Source: Actinomycetota bacterium
GTDB taxonomy: Bacteria > Actinomycetota > Thermoleophilia > Solirubrobacterales > Thermoleophilaceae
Assembly (NCBI GenBank): GCA_005885165.1
Contig: VAXR01000076.1
Location: 1 to 20,694, forward strand
Direction of reading: 5' to 3'
Length of the DNA stretch: 20,694 nt
Numbering within the stretch: the first letter of the stretch is position 1; the number at the start of each line of letters is the position of its first letter. Below, piece after piece: positions 14,648-20,694 of this stretch. The notes under the pieces were generated by a model. It had not been told where the DNA came from and made no database searches. It worked only from the letters and a program-made list of their open reading frames with translations. The translations under genes and the position numbers were made by a program.

Positions 14648-15926
14648 GGCCCTGGTAGCCGGCGATCGCCTGCGCCATGTCGTCCTGCAGCGCGTGGGCG
14701 CGCCCGAGGTCGGACACCCCGTTCATCAGGATCGAGAACATGAGCGTGTGGCCGCCGAGCGTCTTGCAGTAGCCGGATAGGGCGCTCACGCCGGTGAGCG
14801 TGCCGGTCTTGGCGTGGCAGCGGCCGTAGGCGGGGCCGCTCGTCATCCGACCGGCGAGCGTCCCGTCAACCCCGGCAGTGGGGAGCGCATCGTGGAGCGC
14901 CTTCCCCTCCCGCCGCTTGCGCACCTTCTGCAGGAAGCGGGCCACGTCGCGCGGGGTGGCGACGTCGGAGTGGGAGAGGCCCGACCCGTCCGAGAGGCGC
15001 GGGTGGAAGCCGAGGCCGTTGGCGTAGAACCCGATGAGCTGCGCCCCGCGGGACGTGGTTCCCTGCTCGCCCCCGCCCACGATCCCCTTCGCCAGCTCCT
15101 CGGCGTCCCAGTTGTCGGAGGGGAGGTCCATGATCCGGACGATCTGCTTCATCGGGAGCGAGCGCACCTTGGCGAGCGCGCGGGCGCCCGACGGCGCCTC
15201 GCCGGTCCTGGTCCCGCCGTCCACGCGAATCCGCGTCGCTCCAAGCGCGGCGGCGAACTGGTCAGCCGCGAACTGCGGCGGGTTGGTCTGGAAGTGGCCG
15301 TTGTCCAGTCCGTGGTCGAACGCCAGGGCGCTCAACGGCCCGCCAACGTAGCCCGACGCCGCGTAGCCCGATGTCGGGCCTCCCCGGAGCGAGTCGAACT
15401 TCGATTCGTCGCCGATCACCGCGCCCCGCACCTCGCGCAAGCCCGCTTTCCAGAGGCGCTCGGCGAGCGTCTGGACGGTCCCGCCGCCGCCGAAGCTCGC
15501 CTGGACGTAACCCGCGTCGCCGAAGGTCGGGTCGCCGGCGCCCCTCAGGAAGAGGTTGCCGTGGAGGATCCCGGGGCCCTTCATCTTCCCGCGGCTGAGC
15601 ACCCGGGTCACGATTCGCCCGTTCGGCCCGCGCTTGACGAGAACGGCGCCCGTGGTGAAGAGCTTCGCGTTGGAGGCGAGCGTGAGCAGGGCGTTCGAGT
15701 TCCAGGTGAAGAGCCGGTCGCCGTTCTTCCCGTCGAGCACGAACGCACCCGCCGGAGCACCTGCCTGGCTCATGTCGGCCGACAGCTTGTCGTCGAGGGC
15801 CCTCCGGTCGTCCGCCGTGCTCGCGGCCGCGCTGGACGCACCGGCCGCCAGGATCAGGGCGAGCGCCGCGAGGAACCAGGCTGCGGCCCGGGATCTGGAG
15901 GAACGGGCGCGGCTGATCGGCGGCAG
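14643..15926 (-). CDS. dacB: D-alanyl-D-alanine carboxypeptidase/endopeptidase (PBP4 family, S13), probable CTG start
   Basis: The protein has 427 residues if begun at the CTG codon at 15924-15926. The first ATG in frame (15773) would remove the signal peptide. Upstream codons encode an arginine-rich n-region and the hydrophobic AAAWFLAALALILAAGASSAAA, and no ATG, GTG or TTG precedes them in frame. GGGAGG (complement of 15937-15942) sits 10 bases before the CTG. The enzyme is exported and trims or cleaves peptidoglycan peptides. Penicillin-binding motifs are S85-N-A-K88 (SxxK), S270-D-N272 (SxN) and K373-T-G (KTG). It is shorter than E. coli PBP4, as if the extra domains are reduced. It is divergent from the patatin gene across 111 bases and convergent with ligA. 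Confidence 0.88.
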   Translation of the reverse strand: MPPISRARSSRSRAAAWFLAALALILAAGASSAAASTADDRRALDDKLSADMSQAGAPAGAFVLDGKNGDRLFTWNSNALLTLASNAKLFTTGAVLVKRGPNGRIVTRVLSRGKMKGPGILHGNLFLRGAGDPTFGDAGYVQASFGGGGTVQTLAERLWKAGLREVRGAVIGDESKFDSLRGGPTSGYAASGYVGGPLSALAFDHGLDNGHFQTNPPQFAADQFAAALGATRIRVDGGTRTGEAPSGARALAKVRSLPMKQIVRIMDLPSDNWDAEELAKGIVGGGEQGTTSRGAQLIGFYANGLGFHPRLSDGSGLSHSDVATPRDVARFLQKVRKRREGKALHDALPTAGVDGTLAGRMTSGPAYGRCHAKTGTLTGVSALSGYCKTLGGHTLMFSILMNGVSDLGRAHALQDDMAQAIAGYQGH

Positions 15927-16037
15927 GCTAACGAGGCCTCCCGCCCCCGGCGCAGATACTCCCGCGACGGACCCAGCGCAAATAGCGGGAACCGGGTGGC
16001 GGTGCCCCGTCCCGCTGCGATAATCGACCGCGGGCCT
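15927..16037. promoter_or_regulatory. Divergent promoter region between dacB and the patatin gene
   Basis: On the minus strand TTGCGC (complement of 15976-15981) and a TATCTG -10-like element (complement of 15953-15958) are 17 bases apart and precede the dacB ribosome binding site. On the plus strand GATAAT (16019-16024) lies 13 bases before the patatin ATG, giving a predicted leader of about 7 bases without a Shine-Dalgarno sequence. Both were found by eye. Confidence 0.45.
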
Positions 16038-17303
16038 ATGGGGACGGTCGTCAAGCTCGACAAGTCGCGGAATGCGGAGTCGCAGCCGCGCAAGCCGACC
16101 CGGCGGCGGCCGCGCCGATCGCGCACCGCGCTGGTGCTAGGCGGTGGCGGCGTAACCGGCGGCGTCTACGAGATCGGCGCCCTCCGGGCCCTCGACATCC
16201 TCGCGGTGAACCGCACCGTGAACGAGTTCGACGTCTACGTGGGCACCAGCGCGGGATCGTTCGTGGCGAGCCTGGTGGCCAACGGCGTGACCCCGGAGGA
16301 GATGATGCGCGTGGTCAACCAGCAGGTGCCCACGCCGTTCCGGGACATCAACATGGGCACCGTCCTTCAGGCGGACTACCCCGAGCTCGCCAAGAACCTC
16401 CTCCTGCTGCCGCTGCGCAGCGTCGGCGTGGCTCGCGCCCTCCTCACCCGCTTCCGCCAGACGTCGATGATGGACGTGCTGCTGGGCCTCGCCGAGAGCC
16501 TCCCGAGCGGCCTCTATAACGGCGCCGGGATCGAGCGCTACCTCACCGAGGTCCTGAGCGACCCCGACCGCGCGAACGACTTCCGGCTGCTCCAGAACGA
16601 GCTCTTCCTCACCGCCACGGACCTCGACACCTGCGAGCGGATCGTCTTCGGCACCGAGGGCTGGGACGACGTGCCGATCGCGCGCGCCGCAGCCGCGTCA
16701 GCCGCCCTGCCGATGGTGTACCGGCCCGTGGAGATCAAGGGCCGCCACCTGGTGGACGGCGGCATCCGCTCGACGACGAACGTCGACCTGGCGGTGGAGC
16801 ACGGCGCGAAGTTCGTGGTGGTCGTCAACCCGCTCGTCCCGTACGTCAACGACTTCCAGAAGCTGATCCCGACCGTCCTGGGCAGCCGCGTGCGCCGCGT
16901 CGCCGACATGGGCTTCCCGCAGATCGGCTACCAGGCGTTCAAGCTGCTCGCCCACCAGCGCCTGCACGAGGCGGTGTCGCGCTGGCAGGAAAAGTACCCC
17001 GGCGTGGACATCATCCTGATCGAGCCCGACCCGAACGACGAGCTGATGTTCGACACGAACATCATGAACTTCGCCCGCCGGGTGGAGATCGCGAGGCACG
17101 GGTTCGAGTCGGTCACGCTCCAGCTCGCCAAGGACTACGACCGGCTGCGGGCGGTTTGTGCCAAGCACGGAATCGAGATCTCCGCCACGCGCGTGCGCAA
17201 GGTGATCCGCCACTTCGAGCGCGAGCGCGAGCCTACCCGCGCCTGGCGCCGGATCCTCGAGCAGACGACCGGCGCGCTGCTCAGGCAGTCCGAGGACGCG
17301 TAG
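16038..17303 (+). CDS. Patatin-like phospholipase
   Basis: The protein has 421 residues. The ATG at 16038 is chosen because the frame upstream is only the antisense of dacB and a GATAAT element lies 13 bases before it. A basic N-terminal stretch (about 18-31, rich in arginine) precedes the patatin domain. The oxyanion-hole glycine run LVLGGGGVTGG is at about 32-42, the nucleophile S71 in GTSAGS (GxSxG), and the dyad aspartate D240 in VDGGIRSTTNVD. The domain resembles bacterial patatins of the RssA/YlbK group and should hydrolyse acyl esters of lipids. No signal peptide or membrane helix is evident. The C-terminal 100 residues are charged and helical. Substrate and physiological role are unknown. 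Spacing to the next gene is 52 bases. Confidence 0.9.
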   Translation: MGTVVKLDKSRNAESQPRKPTRRRPRRSRTALVLGGGGVTGGVYEIGALRALDILAVNRTVNEFDVYVGTSAGSFVASLVANGVTPEEMMRVVNQQVPTPFRDINMGTVLQADYPELAKNLLLLPLRSVGVARALLTRFRQTSMMDVLLGLAESLPSGLYNGAGIERYLTEVLSDPDRANDFRLLQNELFLTATDLDTCERIVFGTEGWDDVPIARAAAASAALPMVYRPVEIKGRHLVDGGIRSTTNVDLAVEHGAKFVVVVNPLVPYVNDFQKLIPTVLGSRVRRVADMGFPQIGYQAFKLLAHQRLHEAVSRWQEKYPGVDIILIEPDPNDELMFDTNIMNFARRVEIARHGFESVTLQLAKDYDRLRAVCAKHGIEISATRVRKVIRHFEREREPTRAWRRILEQTTGALLRQSEDA

Positions 17304-17325
17304 GAATTACCGGCTAGCCCAGACG

Positions 17326-17352
17326 CGCGGACGGGTATCGTCCGCGGCGGAC
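17326..17352 (+). promoter_or_regulatory. Operator-like triple repeat over the promoter of the LVIVD gene
   Basis: GCGGAC occurs at 17327-17332 and 17347-17352, exactly 20 bases apart, with its inverse GTCCGC between them at 17340-17345. CGCGGAC (17326-17332) pairs perfectly with GTCCGCG (17340-17346), and GTCCGC also pairs perfectly with the second GCGGAC, so two hairpins exclude one another. A -10-like TATCGT (17336-17341) lies inside. The start codon follows at 17356. It could be a repressor site or an RNA switch. Confidence 0.5.
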
Positions 17353-17355
17353 GAA

Positions 17356-18978
17356 ATGGGGAAGAGCACGCACGGGAGCACGAGGTCGTCCCGGACGCGC
17401 AGGTCGCAGCGCCTCCGGCTGCTCCTCAGCGCGCTGAGCGCGACGCCTGCCCTCGCCGCCGCCGCGGTGGCGATCGGCGCGCCGAACCCCCTGAACGATC
17501 TGTTCGCCCTCGGCCAGGCGGGCGGCGACTCGCCCGCCCGGGCGCCGATCCAGCAGCCGAAGGAACCGCCTTTCAAGGCAACGCCGGTCGCTAAATGCGG
17601 CCCGGGGTCGCACAAGGAGCCGAGCGTCGACGGCCGCGTCCCGGCGGGGTCGGCCGCGCACGGGCTCAACTGCAACATCACCCTGATCGGCCACCAGGGC
17701 ACGGAGGGCGGCTTCAAGGTCTTCCGCTACGTGGACCCGCACGGGCACGTGTGCGCCTACTACGACCAGACGCTGATGCTCCCGCTGAACGCGCTCAACC
17801 CGGGCGCGGGGTCGGAGGGCGTGGCGGTGCTGGACATGTCACACCCGGCGCACCCCGTGAAGACCGACACGCTGACGACGCCGCCGATGCTCTCGCCGCA
17901 CGAGTCGCTGAACATCAACACCAAGCGCGGGCTGCTAGCGGCGGTCAACGGGAACCTCTCGACCGAGCCTGGGTTCGTGGCCGTCTACAGCCTGAAGCCC
18001 GACTGCCGTCACCCGGTCCTCGACGCGCTCGGGCCGTACGCGCGCTTCGGGCACGAGAGCGGGTTCACGTCCGACGGAAACACCTTCTACGCGACGAGCA
18101 CGGCGCTGCAGGCGATCACGGCGATCGACCTGAGCGACCCGAAGCACCCGCACGCCGTCTGGCAGGGGAACGTCTACTCCCACGGGATGAGCCTCTCGGC
18201 GAACGGCAACCGCGCCTACATCGCCGACCCCGGGACCGCCCCGGGCGGGGGCCGCGCCGGCCTGCTGATCCTGGACACGAGCCAGATCCAGGCACGCAAG
18301 GACAACCCGCATGCGCGCGAGGTGAGCCGGCTGACGTGGTCGTCGGTGTCGATCCCGCAGAACGCGATCCCGTTCACCGAGCACGGCAAGCCGTACCTGC
18401 TCGAGATCGACGAGTACAACCAGGCCACGCTGCATCAGGGCGGGAATCCCGACATCGTGGGCGCCGCCCGGATCATCGACATCTCGAACGAGCGGAAGCC
18501 GCGGATCGTCTCGAACCTTCGCCTCGCGATCGACCAGCCGGCGGCGCACGCGGCCGCGACCCAGGCGGGCGATCCGGGGACGAACAACCCCGCCCAGGGC
18601 TACGCGGCGCACTACTGCAACGTCTCGAGTCAGACCGATCCGAAGCTCGTCGCCTGCTCGTTCATCGCGTCGGGGCTCAGGGTCTTCGACATCTCCAAGC
18701 TCAAGCATCCGAAGGAGATCGCCTACTACGTCGCGCCGCCGAAGCCGCGCTCGGAGAACGGCGAAACGGACAGCGACTTCGCGATGTCGAAGCCCGCCTT
18801 CGTGCCGAGCCGCCGCGAGATCTGGTGGACCGACGGCACGAGCGGCTTCTACGCGCTGCGGGTTGCGAAGGGCGTGTGGCCGCACGCAGCGCACAGCTCG
18901 AAGAAGAAGTGCGGCAAGGGTCACCGCTGCAAGAAGAAGCGGGCGGCCAACCGGCGCCAGGGCGAGGATTCGCCTTAG
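17356..18978 (+). CDS. Secreted LVIVD-repeat beta-propeller protein
   Basis: The protein has 540 residues from the ATG at 17356. The N-terminus has a basic region (1-22) and a hydrophobic stretch (LLLSALSATPALAAAAVAIG), so it should be exported. Repeats of the LVIVD/beta-propeller type recur, each with a strand ending in a D[ILM]S-P-P/H turn: VAVLDMSHPAHP, ITAIDLSDPKHP, ARIIDISNERKP, LRVFDISKLKHP. Each is followed by a strand pair, as in propeller blades. Eight cysteines suggest disulfide bonds. The last 35 residues are lysine/arginine-rich with two cysteines (KKKCGKGHRCKKKRA), perhaps for binding cell wall or another polyanion. No catalytic motif is visible. The function of this family is unknown. 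It ends in a 4-base overlap with the convergent sulfotransferase stop. Confidence 0.82.
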   Translation: MGKSTHGSTRSSRTRRSQRLRLLLSALSATPALAAAAVAIGAPNPLNDLFALGQAGGDSPARAPIQQPKEPPFKATPVAKCGPGSHKEPSVDGRVPAGSAAHGLNCNITLIGHQGTEGGFKVFRYVDPHGHVCAYYDQTLMLPLNALNPGAGSEGVAVLDMSHPAHPVKTDTLTTPPMLSPHESLNINTKRGLLAAVNGNLSTEPGFVAVYSLKPDCRHPVLDALGPYARFGHESGFTSDGNTFYATSTALQAITAIDLSDPKHPHAVWQGNVYSHGMSLSANGNRAYIADPGTAPGGGRAGLLILDTSQIQARKDNPHAREVSRLTWSSVSIPQNAIPFTEHGKPYLLEIDEYNQATLHQGGNPDIVGAARIIDISNERKPRIVSNLRLAIDQPAAHAAATQAGDPGTNNPAQGYAAHYCNVSSQTDPKLVACSFIASGLRVFDISKLKHPKEIAYYVAPPKPRSENGETDSDFAMSKPAFVPSRREIWWTDGTSGFYALRVAKGVWPHAAHSSKKKCGKGHRCKKKRAANRRQGEDSP

Positions 18979-19754
18979 GCCGTGACCGCCTGCTCGGCGA
19001 ACGGGAAACCCCGCCGCCGGAGCTCTTCGTCGATGTACGCCAGATCTGCGCCGGAGAGGTAGTCGAGGTAAGCGCCGACCCTGCCCCGCCGGACCTTGAA
19101 GCTGTCGGGGTCGCCGGCGTTGCCCGGCCTTAGGCGAGGATCGTCGAACGCGTCCGCGCCCTCGAGCGCGCGCATGTTCTCGAAGCGGGCGTAGTCGACG
19201 GCGGCGGCGACGTGACGCTGCGCGGCCGCGCGGGCGCCGATGAACCGCAAGACGTCGGCCAGGACCTCCGCGGGCGCGGCGTGAAGCTGCTCGTAGCGGA
19301 CGAGGAGGAACTCCTTCGGCACCGTCCGGTTCCTCGACCAGATCTCGTAGAAGGCGGCAACCTTCCTCGCGCCGAAGAAGGGCGAGCGGACGAACTCGGC
19401 GAGCGACCCGTCGAAGTGGCAGGGCGCTTCCTCGAAGACGAAGGACCTCCTCGTGACCTCGTAGTAGCTCGAGACGAGCACGTCTCTCACGTCTCGGGCC
19501 AGGAAGATCACCTTCCTGTGCCCGTAGGCGCGCTTGTCGTCGGACAGCGACGCGTAGTGGACGGGCTCACGGAGGCTGGTTCCATCGTGGTCGAAATCCG
19601 TGCGGAGCGCTCCGGCGGCGCTCGTCAGGGCCGGCGTGTCGAGAAGGAGCCGCGCGCCTAGCCCCGCCTGCAGGCAGAGCGCCTTCCCGATCAGCACCCG
19701 GAGCCAGGTCCGCCCGGATTTCGGGTAGGAGATGATGTGAACGTCTAGCCTCAC
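18975..19754 (-). CDS. Sulfotransferase (PAPS-dependent, Sulfotransfer_1 type)
   Basis: The protein has 259 residues on the minus strand from a GTG at 19752-19754. It should transfer a sulfuryl group from PAPS to a hydroxyl or amine acceptor in the cytosol. The 5'-phosphosulfate loop is YPKSGRTW at 10-17. The 3'-phosphate motif is RDVRDVLVSSYY at 87-98 with the key serine S96. The C-terminal FKVRRGRVGAY at 219-229 corresponds to the RKGxxGDW PAPS-binding motif. All motifs are intact. The acceptor is unknown; lipid, glycan and natural-product substrates are all known for bacterial relatives. It is convergent with the LVIVD gene and divergent from the HD-like gene, with only 13 bases between the two starts. 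Confidence 0.88.
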   Translation of the reverse strand: MRLDVHIISYPKSGRTWLRVLIGKALCLQAGLGARLLLDTPALTSAAGALRTDFDHDGTSLREPVHYASLSDDKRAYGHRKVIFLARDVRDVLVSSYYEVTRRSFVFEEAPCHFDGSLAEFVRSPFFGARKVAAFYEIWSRNRTVPKEFLLVRYEQLHAAPAEVLADVLRFIGARAAAQRHVAAAVDYARFENMRALEGADAFDDPRLRPGNAGDPDSFKVRRGRVGAYLDYLSGADLAYIDEELRRRGFPFAEQAVTA

Positions 19755-19767
19755 CGCGCCGCAGGCG

Positions 19768-20574
19768 ATGCAGATCGCGCAGACGAATCTACAGCTCTAC
19801 AACGCCCTCCGTGCGAAGGGCCTGCCGCCCGACGACCTGGCCCTCGTCAACCGGGCCTACGAGCTGTCGACGAGCCTGTACTCCGGCTACTTCCAGGCCG
19901 ACGGCAAGCCGTTCGTCGCGCACTCCGTGGGTGTTGCGAGCATCCTCGCCGAGCTCGACCTGCCCACCGAGATCATCGCCGTCGGCCTGCTCCACAACGT
20001 CTACGGCAACGGCGATTTCGGCGACGGCCGCGTCGATGCTGCTACGCGCTCCCGACGCCGCTTAGTCCGGGCTGCAGTCGGGGAACGGATCGAGGAGCTC
20101 CTCATCCGCTTTCGCGAGCTGCGCATCGGCCCCCACACGGTTGAGGCGGTCCGCAAGACGCTGCCTTCGCTCGGCGAGGTCGACCGGCGGCTGGTCTGCG
20201 TCGAGCTAGCCGACCACCTGGAGAAGCACGTCGACCTCGGCGTCCTCTACTGGGGCCGGAACGACTGGGTCCTCTCCGCCGACGAGCGCATGGCGGACGA
20301 GCTGACCCAGATCGCATCCGAGCTCGGCGAGCCGAGGCTCGGCGAGATGCTCTCCTCGGCCTTTGTAGCGACCGCAGCCAGCCGAGAGGCGGTGCCGGCC
20401 GAGTTGCGTCCGTCCGACGGCCGGGGTCAGCTGGAGCTGCTCGTCCCGCGCTCGTGCCGTCCGAGGCGTCCTCTCGAGTTCCGCAAGGCCATGCGCGCGT
20501 TGCGGGGCCGTGTCCGCCTGCGGACCCGGTTGCGCGGGTTCTTGAACGCGCCCGCCCGGCGGATGCGCGCATGA
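19768..20574 (+). CDS. HD-like protein (DUF6817-type) with altered HD motif
   Basis: The protein has 268 residues from the ATG at 19768; an in-frame stop at 19738-19740 limits any upstream extension. Residues about 25-170 resemble the HD-fold of (p)ppGpp hydrolases: the first histidine H52 in KPFVAHSVGVASIL, then LLHNVYGNGDF where the HD pair reads H76-N77, then helices and VELADHLEKHVD. The YGxxxF sequence after the histidine is what I recall from the DUF6817 group, which I cannot confirm without a search. If metal ligands are changed, nucleotide hydrolysis is doubtful. The C-terminal 60 residues are arginine-rich and look disordered. It overlaps the following dehydrogenase by 4 bases (ATGA), so both probably form an operon. 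Function is unknown. Confidence 0.65.
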   Translation: MQIAQTNLQLYNALRAKGLPPDDLALVNRAYELSTSLYSGYFQADGKPFVAHSVGVASILAELDLPTEIIAVGLLHNVYGNGDFGDGRVDAATRSRRRLVRAAVGERIEELLIRFRELRIGPHTVEAVRKTLPSLGEVDRRLVCVELADHLEKHVDLGVLYWGRNDWVLSADERMADELTQIASELGEPRLGEMLSSAFVATAASREAVPAELRPSDGRGQLELLVPRSCRPRRPLEFRKAMRALRGRVRLRTRLRGFLNAPARRMRA

Positions 20575-20694
20575 TGCCGTCGTTCGAAGGTCGCGCGGCT
20601 GTCGTAACCGGTGCGGGACACGGCATCGGACGCGCGACCGCGGAGCTCCTCTCGTCGCTTGGCGCGCGGGTCGTCGCCGTCGACCACGACCAGC
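20571..20694 (+). CDS. Short-chain dehydrogenase/reductase, 3' partial
   Basis: Only the first 41 codons are in the window. Two in-frame ATG codons, 20571 and 20574, are both possible; 20571 gives the ATGA overlap with the previous stop. The Rossmann nucleotide-binding motif is plain: AAVVTGAGHGIGRATAELLSSLGARVVAVDHD, with the TGxxxGIG signature and an aspartate at the end of the second strand, which favours NAD over NADP. Substrate is unknown. Its coupling to the HD-like gene suggests a small accessory operon that continues beyond the window. Confidence 0.85.
   Translation, partial: MMPSFEGRAAVVTGAGHGIGRATAELLSSLGARVVAVDHDQ

Noticed and set aside
14814..16037. Long N-terminal extension of the patatin frame
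   Set aside because: These roughly 400 codons are only the antisense of dacB. A -10-like element and the family N-terminus place the true start at 16038.
14643..20694. Link between the sulfotransferase and the RiPP-like cassette
   Set aside because: Sulfotransferases do occur in some lasso clusters, but this gene is about 12 kb away across housekeeping genes and on the other strand, so the link is not supported.

Overview
The window is uniformly GC-rich. It uses GTG and TTG starts freely and packs its genes tightly, often with stop/start overlaps of 1 to 11 bases. Together with the alpha-operon ribosomal order this points to a high-GC actinobacterium. A deep branch such as Thermoleophilia is my best guess, but this rests on style and synteny, not on a search. 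No rRNA, tRNA, CRISPR array, insertion sequence or phage gene is visible, and no stretch over about 110 bases is free of genes.

Region 1 (1-6333) is an accessory cassette read left to right. It holds an HprK-like kinase (5' end outside the window), a PqqD-type peptide-binding protein with an unusual conserved-looking tail, three tandem family-2 glycosyltransferases, an ABC exporter without a peptidase domain, and a nucleotidyltransferase-fold protein. Kinase, PqqD/RRE protein, exporter and nucleotidyltransferase are parts known from lasso-peptide and related RiPP tailoring clusters. Three glycosyltransferases suggest that the product, or a carrier peptide, is phosphorylated and glycosylated before export. 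No cyclase, leader peptidase or free precursor gene is visible, so they lie upstream or do not exist. This is the best candidate for an undescribed system.

Region 2 (6330-11667) is housekeeping: map, rpmJ, rpsM, rpsK, rpsD, rpoA, rplQ, a class I methyltransferase and truA. The accessory cassette runs without a gap into map (4-base GTGA overlap), where adk and secY would normally lie. infA, normally between map and rpmJ, is absent: only 106 bases separate the two genes.

Region 3 (11717-15926) holds surE, ligA (NAD-dependent DNA ligase) and, convergent to ligA, a PBP4-type D-Ala-D-Ala carboxypeptidase that appears to start at a CTG codon.

Region 4 (16038-20694) holds a patatin-like lipid hydrolase divergent from the carboxypeptidase, a secreted LVIVD-repeat protein preceded by a symmetric operator-like site, a convergent sulfotransferase, an HD-like protein with an altered HD motif, and the start of a short-chain dehydrogenase.

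Several genes (map, surE, ligA, the patatin and the LVIVD gene) have a -10-like TANNNT or TATAAT-like hexamer 4 to 15 bases before the start codon and no clear Shine-Dalgarno sequence. This suggests leaderless or near-leaderless transcripts.
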